Part shown: one piece after another, positions 57,746 through 64,000 of the stretch
Layout: each line of letters opens with the position of its first letter
How positions within the stretch are numbered: position 1 is the stretch's first letter
Origin: a virus
Length of the DNA stretch: 64,000 nucleotides
Direction: 5' to 3' (one strand)
IMG/VR virus record: IMGVR_UViG_3300008448_000017
Coordinates: 38,277-102,276 of that record
Made by a program: the position numbers and the translations under genes
Notes under the pieces: generated by a model
Told to the model about the DNA's origin: nothing
The model's database searches: none
What the model saw: the letters and a program-made list of their open reading frames with translations, nothing else

Positions 57746-59641
57746 TTACTCACGTATCTGATTTTCATCTAATAGCGATTCTTTGTTATTATCCGCCTCA
57801 AACACTAATTGTTTTCTATTAATTGGGATTTTCTTTAACATATCTGATTGGGTATTAGATAGTGGTTTGTTTTCAAGTGCTAAAGGAGATCCACCTTTAT
57901 ATTGAGGTTTAATGGAATCTGATGCATCGTTATCTTTCTTCATACCTAATGATCCAATTCTGTCTTTACCAAAAGCATTATCTTGTGTATTTCTGTTTGT
58001 TACTTTTTCTTCTGGTCTTCCTAGCTCTTTATCTTCATCATACCCTACAGGTACTTCTCCATTATCATATCTACCTCTACCATATAGAGAAGCTAAATCG
58101 TGTGGTGTACCATATGATTGGCCTGTTTCTACTGGGTCATTTCCTTCAGATTCGATTTGTGTGATTCTAAATTTACGTTTAGCATCTTCTCTAATTAAAT
58201 CTCTATATTCATCATATTGGTCTTGGCTTAAATGCCATATGTTTTCATATATCCAATCAGAAGGCATTAAATGTCCATCCATCATTTGATTAGATAACTC
58301 AACTTTTTCCTTCATTAACGCTATTCTTTCTTGATCATAAATGATAGAAGGAGTAGTTAAAGATAATTCAAAGTTTGTTAAACTTTCAGCTGTATACCCT
58401 TGAGTGTATAGGTGAACTAGAGCAATTTTGTTTAATTCTGAAAGTATAATGCGCTGGATTCTGTCAATTGTACGAGCAAATCTGATATCTTCTGCAGCTA
58501 GTGTAGCTTTACCTGTTAGATCTTTTTCGTATCCTAGGAATGCTTTTGGAATTTTAAGCGCAGCAAATAATTTATCTCTTAAATATTCTACGTCAGTAAT
58601 ACCATCATACTGTAAACCTTGAAGTGTATCAATTTTAGTTGATTGATCATTTCCACGAATTGGGATATAAAAATCTTCAAGTAAGTTTTGCATGTTGTAC
58701 TTTAAGTTATATTCACCTGTACTTTGGTCAATATATGGAGTACGTTTCATTTTAGAGATTGTCTTTTGCATGAAGTTTTCTACTTCAGCAGGAGCAATAT
58801 TTCCAACGTTTACATAAAATATACGTTTTTCAGGTGCACGTACAATTCTATGAATTAACATTGCATCTTCCATCAATGTATATTGCTTAAACAATTTACG
58901 ACCCGGCTCTAGATATGATCTACCATAAGGTAAAAAGTTAGTATCTGTCAGCAATCTAAAGTGAGCAATTTCGTAGTTGTCAAAGTATATGTCTCTACCT
59001 TGATCCGCTGAATTCGGCACGTTATAATAGCCGTAACTGGATGCTGATATACCGTCTGGGTCAAATCTAAATCGAACTGATGCTGGGTTTTTAAGGTCAT
59101 ATCCTTCTTGTCTTTCCATGTGGTAAGAAGAATATGGGATAACATTATATACACCATACTTTTCAGCAATTTCTAATTTTAAAAAGAAATCACCATATTT
59201 ACACATATTACGAATCCATGGCCATAGGTTAAATTCAATATTTAACACATCATAGAACAAATTGTATAGGATTTTTTGTACATCTTCATCCGAACTTCGA
59301 ATTTGAAGTACTTCTCCCATATCATTTTTTAATGTACTTTCATCTGCTATAATATCAAGTGCAGAAGCAATGATAGCATCTGTATCCATTGCATCGTACT
59401 CTGAATATAGAGTAGGGCGCAACATTTGATAGTTAAATGAGTTTTGGTAACCATACAATGAAGTTGCTGAGTTGGTATAGATTCGATTGAATCTATCTAC
59501 TAGCGAGTTGGTTTGTAATTCTCCAGATTGTTGGATTTGATTAACGTCCATAACCTTGAGTTGAGTACCTCCTTGGTTACGTATGATAACGTCCGTTGAA
59601 AATAATCGTTTTAATCTAGAAAATAATGTAGTATCTGCCAT
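57746..59641 (-). CDS. Portal protein (T4 gp20-like)
   Basis: 631 residues (T4 gp20 is 524). Characteristic stretches: YDAMDTDAIIASALDIIADE (about 80-98), YGRSYLEPGRKLFKQYTLME (about 240-259), DAMLIHRIVRAPEKRIFYVN (260-279), YLRDKLFAALKIPKAFLGYE and KDLTGKATLAAEDIRFARTI (about 365-395), all of the gp20 wing, stem and clip layout. The C-terminal 110 residues are polar and extended (DKELGRPEEKVTNRNTQDNA), longer than in T4, and perhaps internal to the head. It forms the ring for DNA packaging with the terminase encoded 46 bases upstream. Confidence 0.94.
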   Translation of the reverse strand: MADTTLFSRLKRLFSTDVIIRNQGGTQLKVMDVNQIQQSGELQTNSLVDRFNRIYTNSATSLYGYQNSFNYQMLRPTLYSEYDAMDTDAIIASALDIIADESTLKNDMGEVLQIRSSDEDVQKILYNLFYDVLNIEFNLWPWIRNMCKYGDFFLKLEIAEKYGVYNVIPYSSYHMERQEGYDLKNPASVRFRFDPDGISASSYGYYNVPNSADQGRDIYFDNYEIAHFRLLTDTNFLPYGRSYLEPGRKLFKQYTLMEDAMLIHRIVRAPEKRIFYVNVGNIAPAEVENFMQKTISKMKRTPYIDQSTGEYNLKYNMQNLLEDFYIPIRGNDQSTKIDTLQGLQYDGITDVEYLRDKLFAALKIPKAFLGYEKDLTGKATLAAEDIRFARTIDRIQRIILSELNKIALVHLYTQGYTAESLTNFELSLTTPSIIYDQERIALMKEKVELSNQMMDGHLMPSDWIYENIWHLSQDQYDEYRDLIREDAKRKFRITQIESEGNDPVETGQSYGTPHDLASLYGRGRYDNGEVPVGYDEDKELGRPEEKVTNRNTQDNAFGKDRIGSLGMKKDNDASDSIKPQYKGGSPLALENKPLSNTQSDMLKKIPINRKQLVFEADNNKESLLDENQIRE

Positions 59642-59659
59642 TTTTTATTTACAATATAA

Positions 59660-59670
59660 TAATAAATATT
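59660..59670 (-). promoter_or_regulatory. Promoter-like motif AATATTTATTA
   Basis: One mismatch from the recurring motif on the minus strand, 18 bases before the portal gene. Confidence 0.45.
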
Positions 59671-59687
59671 GAGAAAACCAATGAATT

Positions 59688-61268
59688 TTAAAGAAGCCAT
59701 CGTATGTCTTCCTCCCCTCCAGAATATGGGTTATCTATTTTCCAAGGGTTTTCTGTTAAACCTGTATTTGAGTAACCACCTGCAAAGTTATGTTTTGCAG
59801 TAGCCATACTTTGGAGCATACTTTTGGTTAAATCTACTCCGTGTTGTTTAAATTTAAATGAAGTATCTCGCATGAATTGTCCTATAGCAAATGACATTAC
59901 AAGATCATCATTGTAGCCTGATTGGGCTTCTGCTCTACCATTTTTCCAAACAAATACTTTCATTTCCTCAATTAAGCGTTTTGATTGGATGGTTACACCT
60001 TTATCAGATAATGCTTCTACAAGTTTTGAAATACATAAAGGACGTGTACGTGTATTAGTTGTAAATCCAGGTACCATTTTACTTGTATCCATATATTCAG
60101 AGAAATATGTATCAGCATTTATTTCTCCACTTTTTGGAGAATAGTACAAGTTTGGATAACCTCTTTCAATTACTGTTTGAATAGTAGCCCATCCAATGTT
60201 TGCATTTTCAATTACTAGTAGTGCATTGTTATATTCTGTTGCTATACCTACAAGTAAATATCCAAATTCTTTGGTACCAATTTGACCTTTATATTCAGCT
60301 ACTTGTGTATTTGTTTCAATATCTAAAATATGGAATGCTGAGTAATCTCTAGAATCACCTCTAGCAACATCCGCTATAACCATATATGAACGGGAATAAT
60401 CAGCTGGTTCCCATACCCATAGGTTTCTGTCGGCTCCACGTTTCTCTAGTGGTTCTTTTACATATGTTTTTTCATAGAATTCTATAAATTCAGAATAGAA
60501 TACAACATCACCTGAGGTACTAAAGTCACAGTCACATTCTTGGGCTGCTTGTCTAGGATCACCTAGCAATTCATCTTGCTTATCTCTCCAAGCTTGATCA
60601 CGTTCAGGGTGAACAAACCATGGTAATCTAACGGGTAAAAAATCGTTTTCTTGGTTTTCTGCTCTAACCCATGTTTGATGAAACCAGTTACCAGTACCAT
60701 AAGGGGTAGATAGTACAATAGCTCCACCACCCGTTGCTAGGGTTTGTTGAGCTGAAGCCCATGTCTCACCAATATTTTCAATGAAGGCTGCCTCATCTAC
60801 TAGTAGCAAAGATACTGCTTCTGATCGTGCTGCGTCTGCATTTGATGATTTTGCTTTAATTTGAGAACCATTGGTTAAACGAAGTGTTAATTTATTGTTT
60901 TCTTCTGCTGGTACTTTGAGCCATGAAGGTAAATTTTCGTACATGAATTTTACCTTAGTTACCATGTTTTTGGCTGTTTCTTGTGTAGTTGCTATACACA
61001 GCACGTTTTTGTCTTGATGGAATATCATTAACCACAAAGCATATCCTGCTCCCAATGTTGATATACCCAACTGTCTAGATTTAAGTACAATAGAGTATGG
61101 ATTATCTTTCCATAAATGAAGTACTTTCTCTTGAAATGGATATAAATTAAATTGAATTCTACCTCGTTGTGGATGTTGGATAAAACAATATTTTCGCATA
61201 AAATGTGCTGGGTCGGAGGCACATTTAATATATTCTTGGCGAAGTATCTGTTTTATGTCTTGGCTCAT
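59688..61268 (-). CDS. Terminase large subunit (T4 gp17-like)
   Basis: Packaging ATPase and nuclease (526 aa). The Walker A-like loop is SRQLGIST (64-71): T4 gp17 has SRQLGKT, so the usual lysine is Ile and Arg65 may serve, as in other deviant terminase loops. Walker B with catalytic Glu is LLLVDEAAF. The nuclease part has VIADVARGDSRDYSAFHI and, near the end, YNDDLVMSFAIGQFM, giving the metal-binding aspartates. 'LSTPYGTGNWFHQTWVRAEN' is the coupling motif. Shorter than T4 gp17 (610), mainly at the N-terminus. Its ATG overlaps the upstream stop (TAATG). Confidence 0.94.
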   Translation of the reverse strand: MSQDIKQILRQEYIKCASDPAHFMRKYCFIQHPQRGRIQFNLYPFQEKVLHLWKDNPYSIVLKSRQLGISTLGAGYALWLMIFHQDKNVLCIATTQETAKNMVTKVKFMYENLPSWLKVPAEENNKLTLRLTNGSQIKAKSSNADAARSEAVSLLLVDEAAFIENIGETWASAQQTLATGGGAIVLSTPYGTGNWFHQTWVRAENQENDFLPVRLPWFVHPERDQAWRDKQDELLGDPRQAAQECDCDFSTSGDVVFYSEFIEFYEKTYVKEPLEKRGADRNLWVWEPADYSRSYMVIADVARGDSRDYSAFHILDIETNTQVAEYKGQIGTKEFGYLLVGIATEYNNALLVIENANIGWATIQTVIERGYPNLYYSPKSGEINADTYFSEYMDTSKMVPGFTTNTRTRPLCISKLVEALSDKGVTIQSKRLIEEMKVFVWKNGRAEAQSGYNDDLVMSFAIGQFMRDTSFKFKQHGVDLTKSMLQSMATAKHNFAGGYSNTGLTENPWKIDNPYSGGEEDIRWLL

Positions 61269-61834
61269 TATTTTTTAATTTTAATATTGTTAATGACTGC
61301 AATTGTATCTTGCATACATTCACTATATACTTTAGAAGTGTAATATGGTTTGAATTTTAACAATCCCCACAAATATTTTTTATCCCAATCTTTATACAAG
61401 AATGTTGTTATATTATCGTTAAATGTCTTGCTAGTAAATGATATAGAATCTTTTTTAATGAATCCAGAAAACTTATAACATTTTTCAGCCAATGTAAAAT
61501 ATGCCTTTTCAGATATACTATCTTTTTTTAGTACAGTTGTAGTTAAAGTAGAATCTTTAAAGCGATATTGAGTTTCTACTATATCTGTAATATTTTTGGT
61601 TTTGATCTGGAGTAATTTGGCTATAGAATCGTATTTTGGGTATAATGTTTTAAGTTCATCTATAGTAAGTGATTGTTGTCTATTCTTATCTCCTATAAGA
61701 GCAATCATATTATTGTTGTATCGTTTACGCTCTTCTTTTTCGTGTTGGTATAGTTTAAATAGACCATATAGAGCCATCAAACATATTACTAGCACGGCTA
61801 GCAATCCAAGAATTAATTTGTTTTTTGTTATCAT
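61268..61834 (-). CDS. Single-pass membrane protein, spanin-like layout (188 aa)
   Basis: N-terminal transmembrane helix (about 7-27, ILGLLAVLVICLMALYGLF) followed by a charged coiled-coil-like segment (YQHEKEERKRYNNNMIALIG) and a beta-rich outer part (RFKDSTLTTTVLKKDSISEK, KPYYTSKVYSECMQDTIAVI). This topology, N-in with an extended periplasmic domain, resembles an inner-membrane spanin and unnamed membrane proteins of Bacteroidetes phages. But it is translationally coupled to the terminase (TAATG) and far from the lysis genes, so a spanin role is doubtful. Function unknown. Confidence 0.68.
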   Translation of the reverse strand: MITKNKLILGLLAVLVICLMALYGLFKLYQHEKEERKRYNNNMIALIGDKNRQQSLTIDELKTLYPKYDSIAKLLQIKTKNITDIVETQYRFKDSTLTTTVLKKDSISEKAYFTLAEKCYKFSGFIKKDSISFTSKTFNDNITTFLYKDWDKKYLWGLLKFKPYYTSKVYSECMQDTIAVINNIKIKK

Positions 61835-61847
61835 ATTGTAGAAAAAA

Positions 61848-61874
61848 GTGTCTGCTCTATATTAGAACAGACAC
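61848..61874 (-). terminator. Rho-independent terminator
   Basis: Minus-strand stem GTGTCTG/CAGACAC extended by an inner TCTA/TAGA-type pairing, then a T6 tract. It is 41 bases after the stop of the Lys-rich gene and ends that unit before the head genes. Confidence 0.88.
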
Positions 61875-61914
61875 ATAATTATGTTAATATAAAAATAGAA
61901 CCATTTAAATAAGA

Positions 61915-62895
61915 TTATGCTTCAACTTCTCTTCCAGCAGCACGTTTAAGATCTTTAATCATATTAGCAGGAAGTTTATATTCGTCTTTTGCTTTTTTCA
62001 AATACGCATCGATTACTTTTTTATCGTCTTTGTATTTTTTGATGAATTTTAAACCAGTGTTAAATTTTTCTAGTTTATCCGAAGAAACATTACCAAATTC
62101 TTGTTCAGCAGATTTAACATCTTTTGCAGATGGTTCTTTTTCTGTTGATCCAAATTCTTCTTCTGATTTGTAGTATGTTGAATCATCTATTTCTTCAGCG
62201 TCTTCCTCTTCGTCTTTTGCTTTTGATTTTGATTTAGATTCTGGTTTTTCTTTTGCAGGTTTTTCTGCTTTTTCTTTTTTAGCTTTAGGTTCTTCTGCTT
62301 TCTTTTCAGATGATTTACGTCCGCGTTGTCCAGCTTCTTTTCCTGTTATTTGGTTAGCAGCATCTTTTTCGATAGTATTTGTTGAAATATCATCTTTAAA
62401 TTTATCTCCTGCCTCTTCAGCATCTAGCATAACTACAGTTAATAAATCTTGTAATCCAATATCGTGTGATGCTTTAAGTTCTTTTTTAAATGCAGATACA
62501 TATCCTTTTAAACGACCATCTGAAGTAATGTTTGGGTCTTTTTTAAGGGCATCTAAAACTGTTTTCTCAGTAGCTTTAACAGCTTGAAGTTCTTTTTCTT
62601 TGCCTTGTTTCTCTAATTGAGCTTTCAATTGTTTGATACTAGCCATTTCATTAAGAGTTTCCTCATCAATTTGATATTTATCGGCTAATTCTTTAATTTT
62701 TTGTCCAGCTGTAGTTTTAATCCCAGCAATATTAGAATCTTGTTTTAATTTATTTACTTCGGCTTTTTCAACAGGGCTATTATATGGTAAAGTATCACTT
62801 TCACCTTTTTTATTTGTGATTATAACATTAGTAGTTTCACTTAAAGCGCTAGTAATTTCTTCACGTATAATTTCGAGTAAACGAGTTTTTTTCAT
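61915..62895 (-). CDS. Lys/Glu-rich protein with CTS-like N-terminus (326 aa)
   Basis: Opens MKKTRLLEIIREEITSALSE, an amphipathic helix ending L-S-E, then TTNV. The middle (about 185-245) is low-complexity and highly charged (SEKKAEEPKAKKEKAEKPAK), with an AT-hook-like GQRGRKSS just before. Two helical domains frame it: residues about 60-175 (IKELADKYQIDEETLNEMAS) and the C-terminal 75 (FIKKYKDDKKVIDAYLKKAK). This is the composition of DNA-associated head internal proteins. An exact promoter motif lies 15 bases upstream, and a terminator follows. DNA condensation or ejection with the genome is a guess from composition. Confidence 0.7.
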   Translation of the reverse strand: MKKTRLLEIIREEITSALSETTNVIITNKKGESDTLPYNSPVEKAEVNKLKQDSNIAGIKTTAGQKIKELADKYQIDEETLNEMASIKQLKAQLEKQGKEKELQAVKATEKTVLDALKKDPNITSDGRLKGYVSAFKKELKASHDIGLQDLLTVVMLDAEEAGDKFKDDISTNTIEKDAANQITGKEAGQRGRKSSEKKAEEPKAKKEKAEKPAKEKPESKSKSKAKDEEEDAEEIDDSTYYKSEEEFGSTEKEPSAKDVKSAEQEFGNVSSDKLEKFNTGLKFIKKYKDDKKVIDAYLKKAKDEYKLPANMIKDLKRAAGREVEA

Positions 62896-62910
62896 TTTAA
62901 TATATTTTTG

Positions 62911-62921
62911 TTATAAATATT
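62911..62921 (-). promoter_or_regulatory. Promoter-like motif AATATTTATAA
   Basis: Exact match on the minus strand, 15 bases before the Lys/Glu-rich gene, making that gene and its terminator a complete unit. Confidence 0.6.
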
Positions 62922-63450
62922 AAGAAAACATTACTTGTTTAATTTTTTCAATCCTTTCCTCGGTTGTACCAGATAGTTCAACATATTTTTTAATTTTATT
63001 TCTGTTGGATGAAATAATTTTTTTAATTTCTTTATCTATCTTCATTCTATATTCAGGATCAATTGCACGCACTCCATTATCCTCTAATTCAACTCCCTCA
63101 GGTGAAACATAAAATACATAGTCATACTCTGAGATTAAACGTGATGCTAGTTGATCAAATTCATCACATACATAATGTGGGATTGATTTAGCTAGATGTG
63201 TAAATGCTATAACATCAATTACTGTGCGATCTGTTATGATTCTTGGTTGGATCAATTCACTAGCACGTTCAGCTAAAAATATCATTTGACCTTTAATTGT
63301 TGAATCTGTATTTAAAGGTATTCCCAAATCACGTAAATATTTTGAACGTTCAGTTGCAAATGTATATTCTGTGAATTCAGGGAGTTCCTTTAATGCGTTT
63401 ACTAGTGTTGTTTTACCTACACTTACTGTACCTACAAATCCTATCTTCAT
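62920..63450 (-). CDS. P-loop ATPase / kinase-like protein (AAA_28-type)
   Basis: 176 residues. It opens MKIGFVGTVSVGKTTLVNAL, a clear Walker A (GTVSVGKTT, 7-15), followed by 'FATERSKYLRDLGIPLNTDS' and 'RASELIQPRIITDRTVIDVI' with the Asp-Arg pair of nucleotide- or small-molecule kinases, and 'EYDYVFYVSPEGVELEDNGV'. This is like the AAA_28/NadR-kinase group found in phages, whose substrates are mostly unknown; nicotinamide riboside or nucleotide phosphorylation are possible. It lies 1 base from the upstream gene and is the last early-type gene before the head block. Confidence 0.8.
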   Translation of the reverse strand: MKIGFVGTVSVGKTTLVNALKELPEFTEYTFATERSKYLRDLGIPLNTDSTIKGQMIFLAERASELIQPRIITDRTVIDVIAFTHLAKSIPHYVCDEFDQLASRLISEYDYVFYVSPEGVELEDNGVRAIDPEYRMKIDKEIKKIISSNRNKIKKYVELSGTTEERIEKIKQVMFS

Positions 63451-63451
63451 A

Positions 63452-63685
63452 TTAAAATCTTGATTTAGCTACACCACTTTTATAATATGGTAATCCATCA
63501 CCACCTTTTTTAGCTGCTTTCCACTCAGCTTCTGTATATTTGAGTCCGTTAATATAGTATTCTCTTTTGGATTCATCACCTTCAGGTATAAAAGCAGGAC
63601 CTTCTAAGTTATGCATTTTACCATCCAAATAATATACTATAGTTCCATTAGGAGAAACTAACCTCTTTGTTTGTGTGTTTGACAT
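63452..63685 (-). CDS. Small hypothetical protein (MORN-like motif, 77 aa)
   Basis: SNTQTKRLVSPNGTIVYYLD, GKMHNLEGPAFIPEGDESKR, EYYINGLKYTEAEWKAAKKG. The 'YLDGKMHNLEGPAFI...YYINGLKYTEAEW' order is that of small phage and bacterial proteins with a MORN-like repeat, often beginning 'hr.dGPA'. No function is established for them. Spacing to its neighbours is 1 and 5 bases, so it is part of one operon with the ATPase and the oxidoreductase. Confidence 0.72.
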   Translation of the reverse strand: MSNTQTKRLVSPNGTIVYYLDGKMHNLEGPAFIPEGDESKREYYINGLKYTEAEWKAAKKGGDGLPYYKSGVAKSRF

Positions 63686-63690
63686 ATATT

Positions 63691-64000
63691 TTATTTTAAT
63701 AAATTTTCTGCTACATAAATTGCTTGCGCTCCTGATACTGTAATTCCACGAGCACTTAAAGCATCACCCACGAAATGTACGTTAGAATAGTCAATCAAAC
63801 TAAGGTTTTTATAATCTACTTTAACCTCAGGCGATAGATATTTTACCTCAGGTATATAGATCCCCCAATCATCTCCCAATGTTGGGAATACTTTTTTCAT
63901 GTCTTGAATAAAATCCATAACATATTTAAAGTAACCTTCCATAACAGGTTCAACAACATGAGTTAATGTATCTAAACTAATTTGGGTACTAGATACTTCA
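63691..64000 (-). CDS. FAD-dependent oxidoreductase-like protein, C-terminal part
   Basis: The frame is open to the window edge, so the gene starts beyond 64000 and only its last 102 codons are seen. The end has YIPEVKYLSPEVKVDYKNLS, then VHFVGDALSARGITVSGAQA, then IYVAENLLK. The 'VGDALSARGITVSGAQAIYVAE' pattern is the C-terminal FAD-contacting segment of flavoprotein dehydrogenases (thioredoxin-reductase and COG2509-like), where a Gly-Asp/Glu and a following helix hold the flavin. The substrate cannot be guessed from this part. Five bases separate it from the next gene. Confidence 0.65.
   Translation of the reverse strand, partial: EVSSTQISLDTLTHVVEPVMEGYFKYVMDFIQDMKKVFPTLGDDWGIYIPEVKYLSPEVKVDYKNLSLIDYSNVHFVGDALSARGITVSGAQAIYVAENLLK

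Noticed and set aside
21590-62921. T4-type late promoter TATAAATA reading on the plus strand
   Set aside because: In that direction the elements would transcribe antisense to almost every gene. Their fixed place ahead of minus-strand starts and the turned copy before the only plus-strand genes favour the other orientation.
1-64000. tRNA genes, integrase, attachment sites or insertion sequences
   Set aside because: No cloverleaf with the TTC-arm consensus, no recombinase or transposase frame and no long terminal repeats were seen by reading; short non-coding gaps leave little room.

Overview
The window is almost certainly part of a large, strictly lytic T4-like myovirus genome. It is AT-rich (about one third G+C by eye) and packed: about 70 genes with almost no spacers, all on the minus strand except one two-gene plus-strand unit near 38-39.8 kb. 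Recognisable T4-type virion and replication genes are present: gp17 terminase, gp20 portal, gp21 protease, gp22 scaffold, gp23 capsid, gp13 and gp14-like neck, gp18 sheath (twice), gp19 tube, gp26-like, gp53-like, UvsX, gp41, gp32, 5' nuclease. Start codons are not preceded by purine-rich Shine-Dalgarno sequences but by A-rich leaders, often ending AAGTT(AT)ATG. Together with Bacteroidetes-phage-type small proteins this suggests a Bacteroidetes (probably Flavobacteriia) host. The host is an inference; no host genes are present.

Layout in transcription order (right to left). 64.0-61.3 kb: end of an FAD-type oxidoreductase, a P-loop ATPase, a Lys-rich protein and a membrane protein. 61.3-51.1 kb: head module (terminase, portal, three head-associated proteins, protease, scaffold, major capsid), closed by a strong terminator. 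51.0-48.8 kb: EDxHD-type homing endonuclease and PhoH. 48.8-45.6 kb: neck proteins and a modular structural protein. 45.5-30.0 kb: fibre region, with four fibre-like genes, an LRR protein and a glycan-modification set (three different sulfotransferase-type genes, a GT25 glycosyltransferase, a DUF2827 glycosyltransferase-like gene and a J-domain gene). 30.0-15.2 kb: two tail sheath paralogues, tube, gp26-like chaperone pair, tape measure, baseplate proteins and tail lysozyme. 15.2-7.2 kb: replication (family A polymerase, HNH, gp32-like SSB, UvsX, 5' nuclease, gp41 helicase, NrdB). 7.2-0 kb: NrdA with an ACP-like mini-protein, a lysis group (holin-like, GH24 lysozyme, M15 peptidase, lytic transglycosylase) and small hypotheticals.

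Three themes deserve most attention. First, the DNA polymerase gene is followed by an HNH endonuclease and then by a second, diverged copy of the polymerase's own C-terminal codons, as if a homing endonuclease had replaced the gene's 3' end and displaced the original. Second, fibre genes are interleaved with sulfotransferases and glycosyltransferases, suggesting glycosylation and sulfation of virion fibres or of the host surface. Third, several otherwise unrelated proteins share a short amphipathic N-terminal helix ending in a T4-protease-like L-x-E site, as expected of capsid-targeting sequences on packaged internal proteins. A motif AATATTTATAA recurs just upstream of at least fifteen genes and is probably a phage promoter element.
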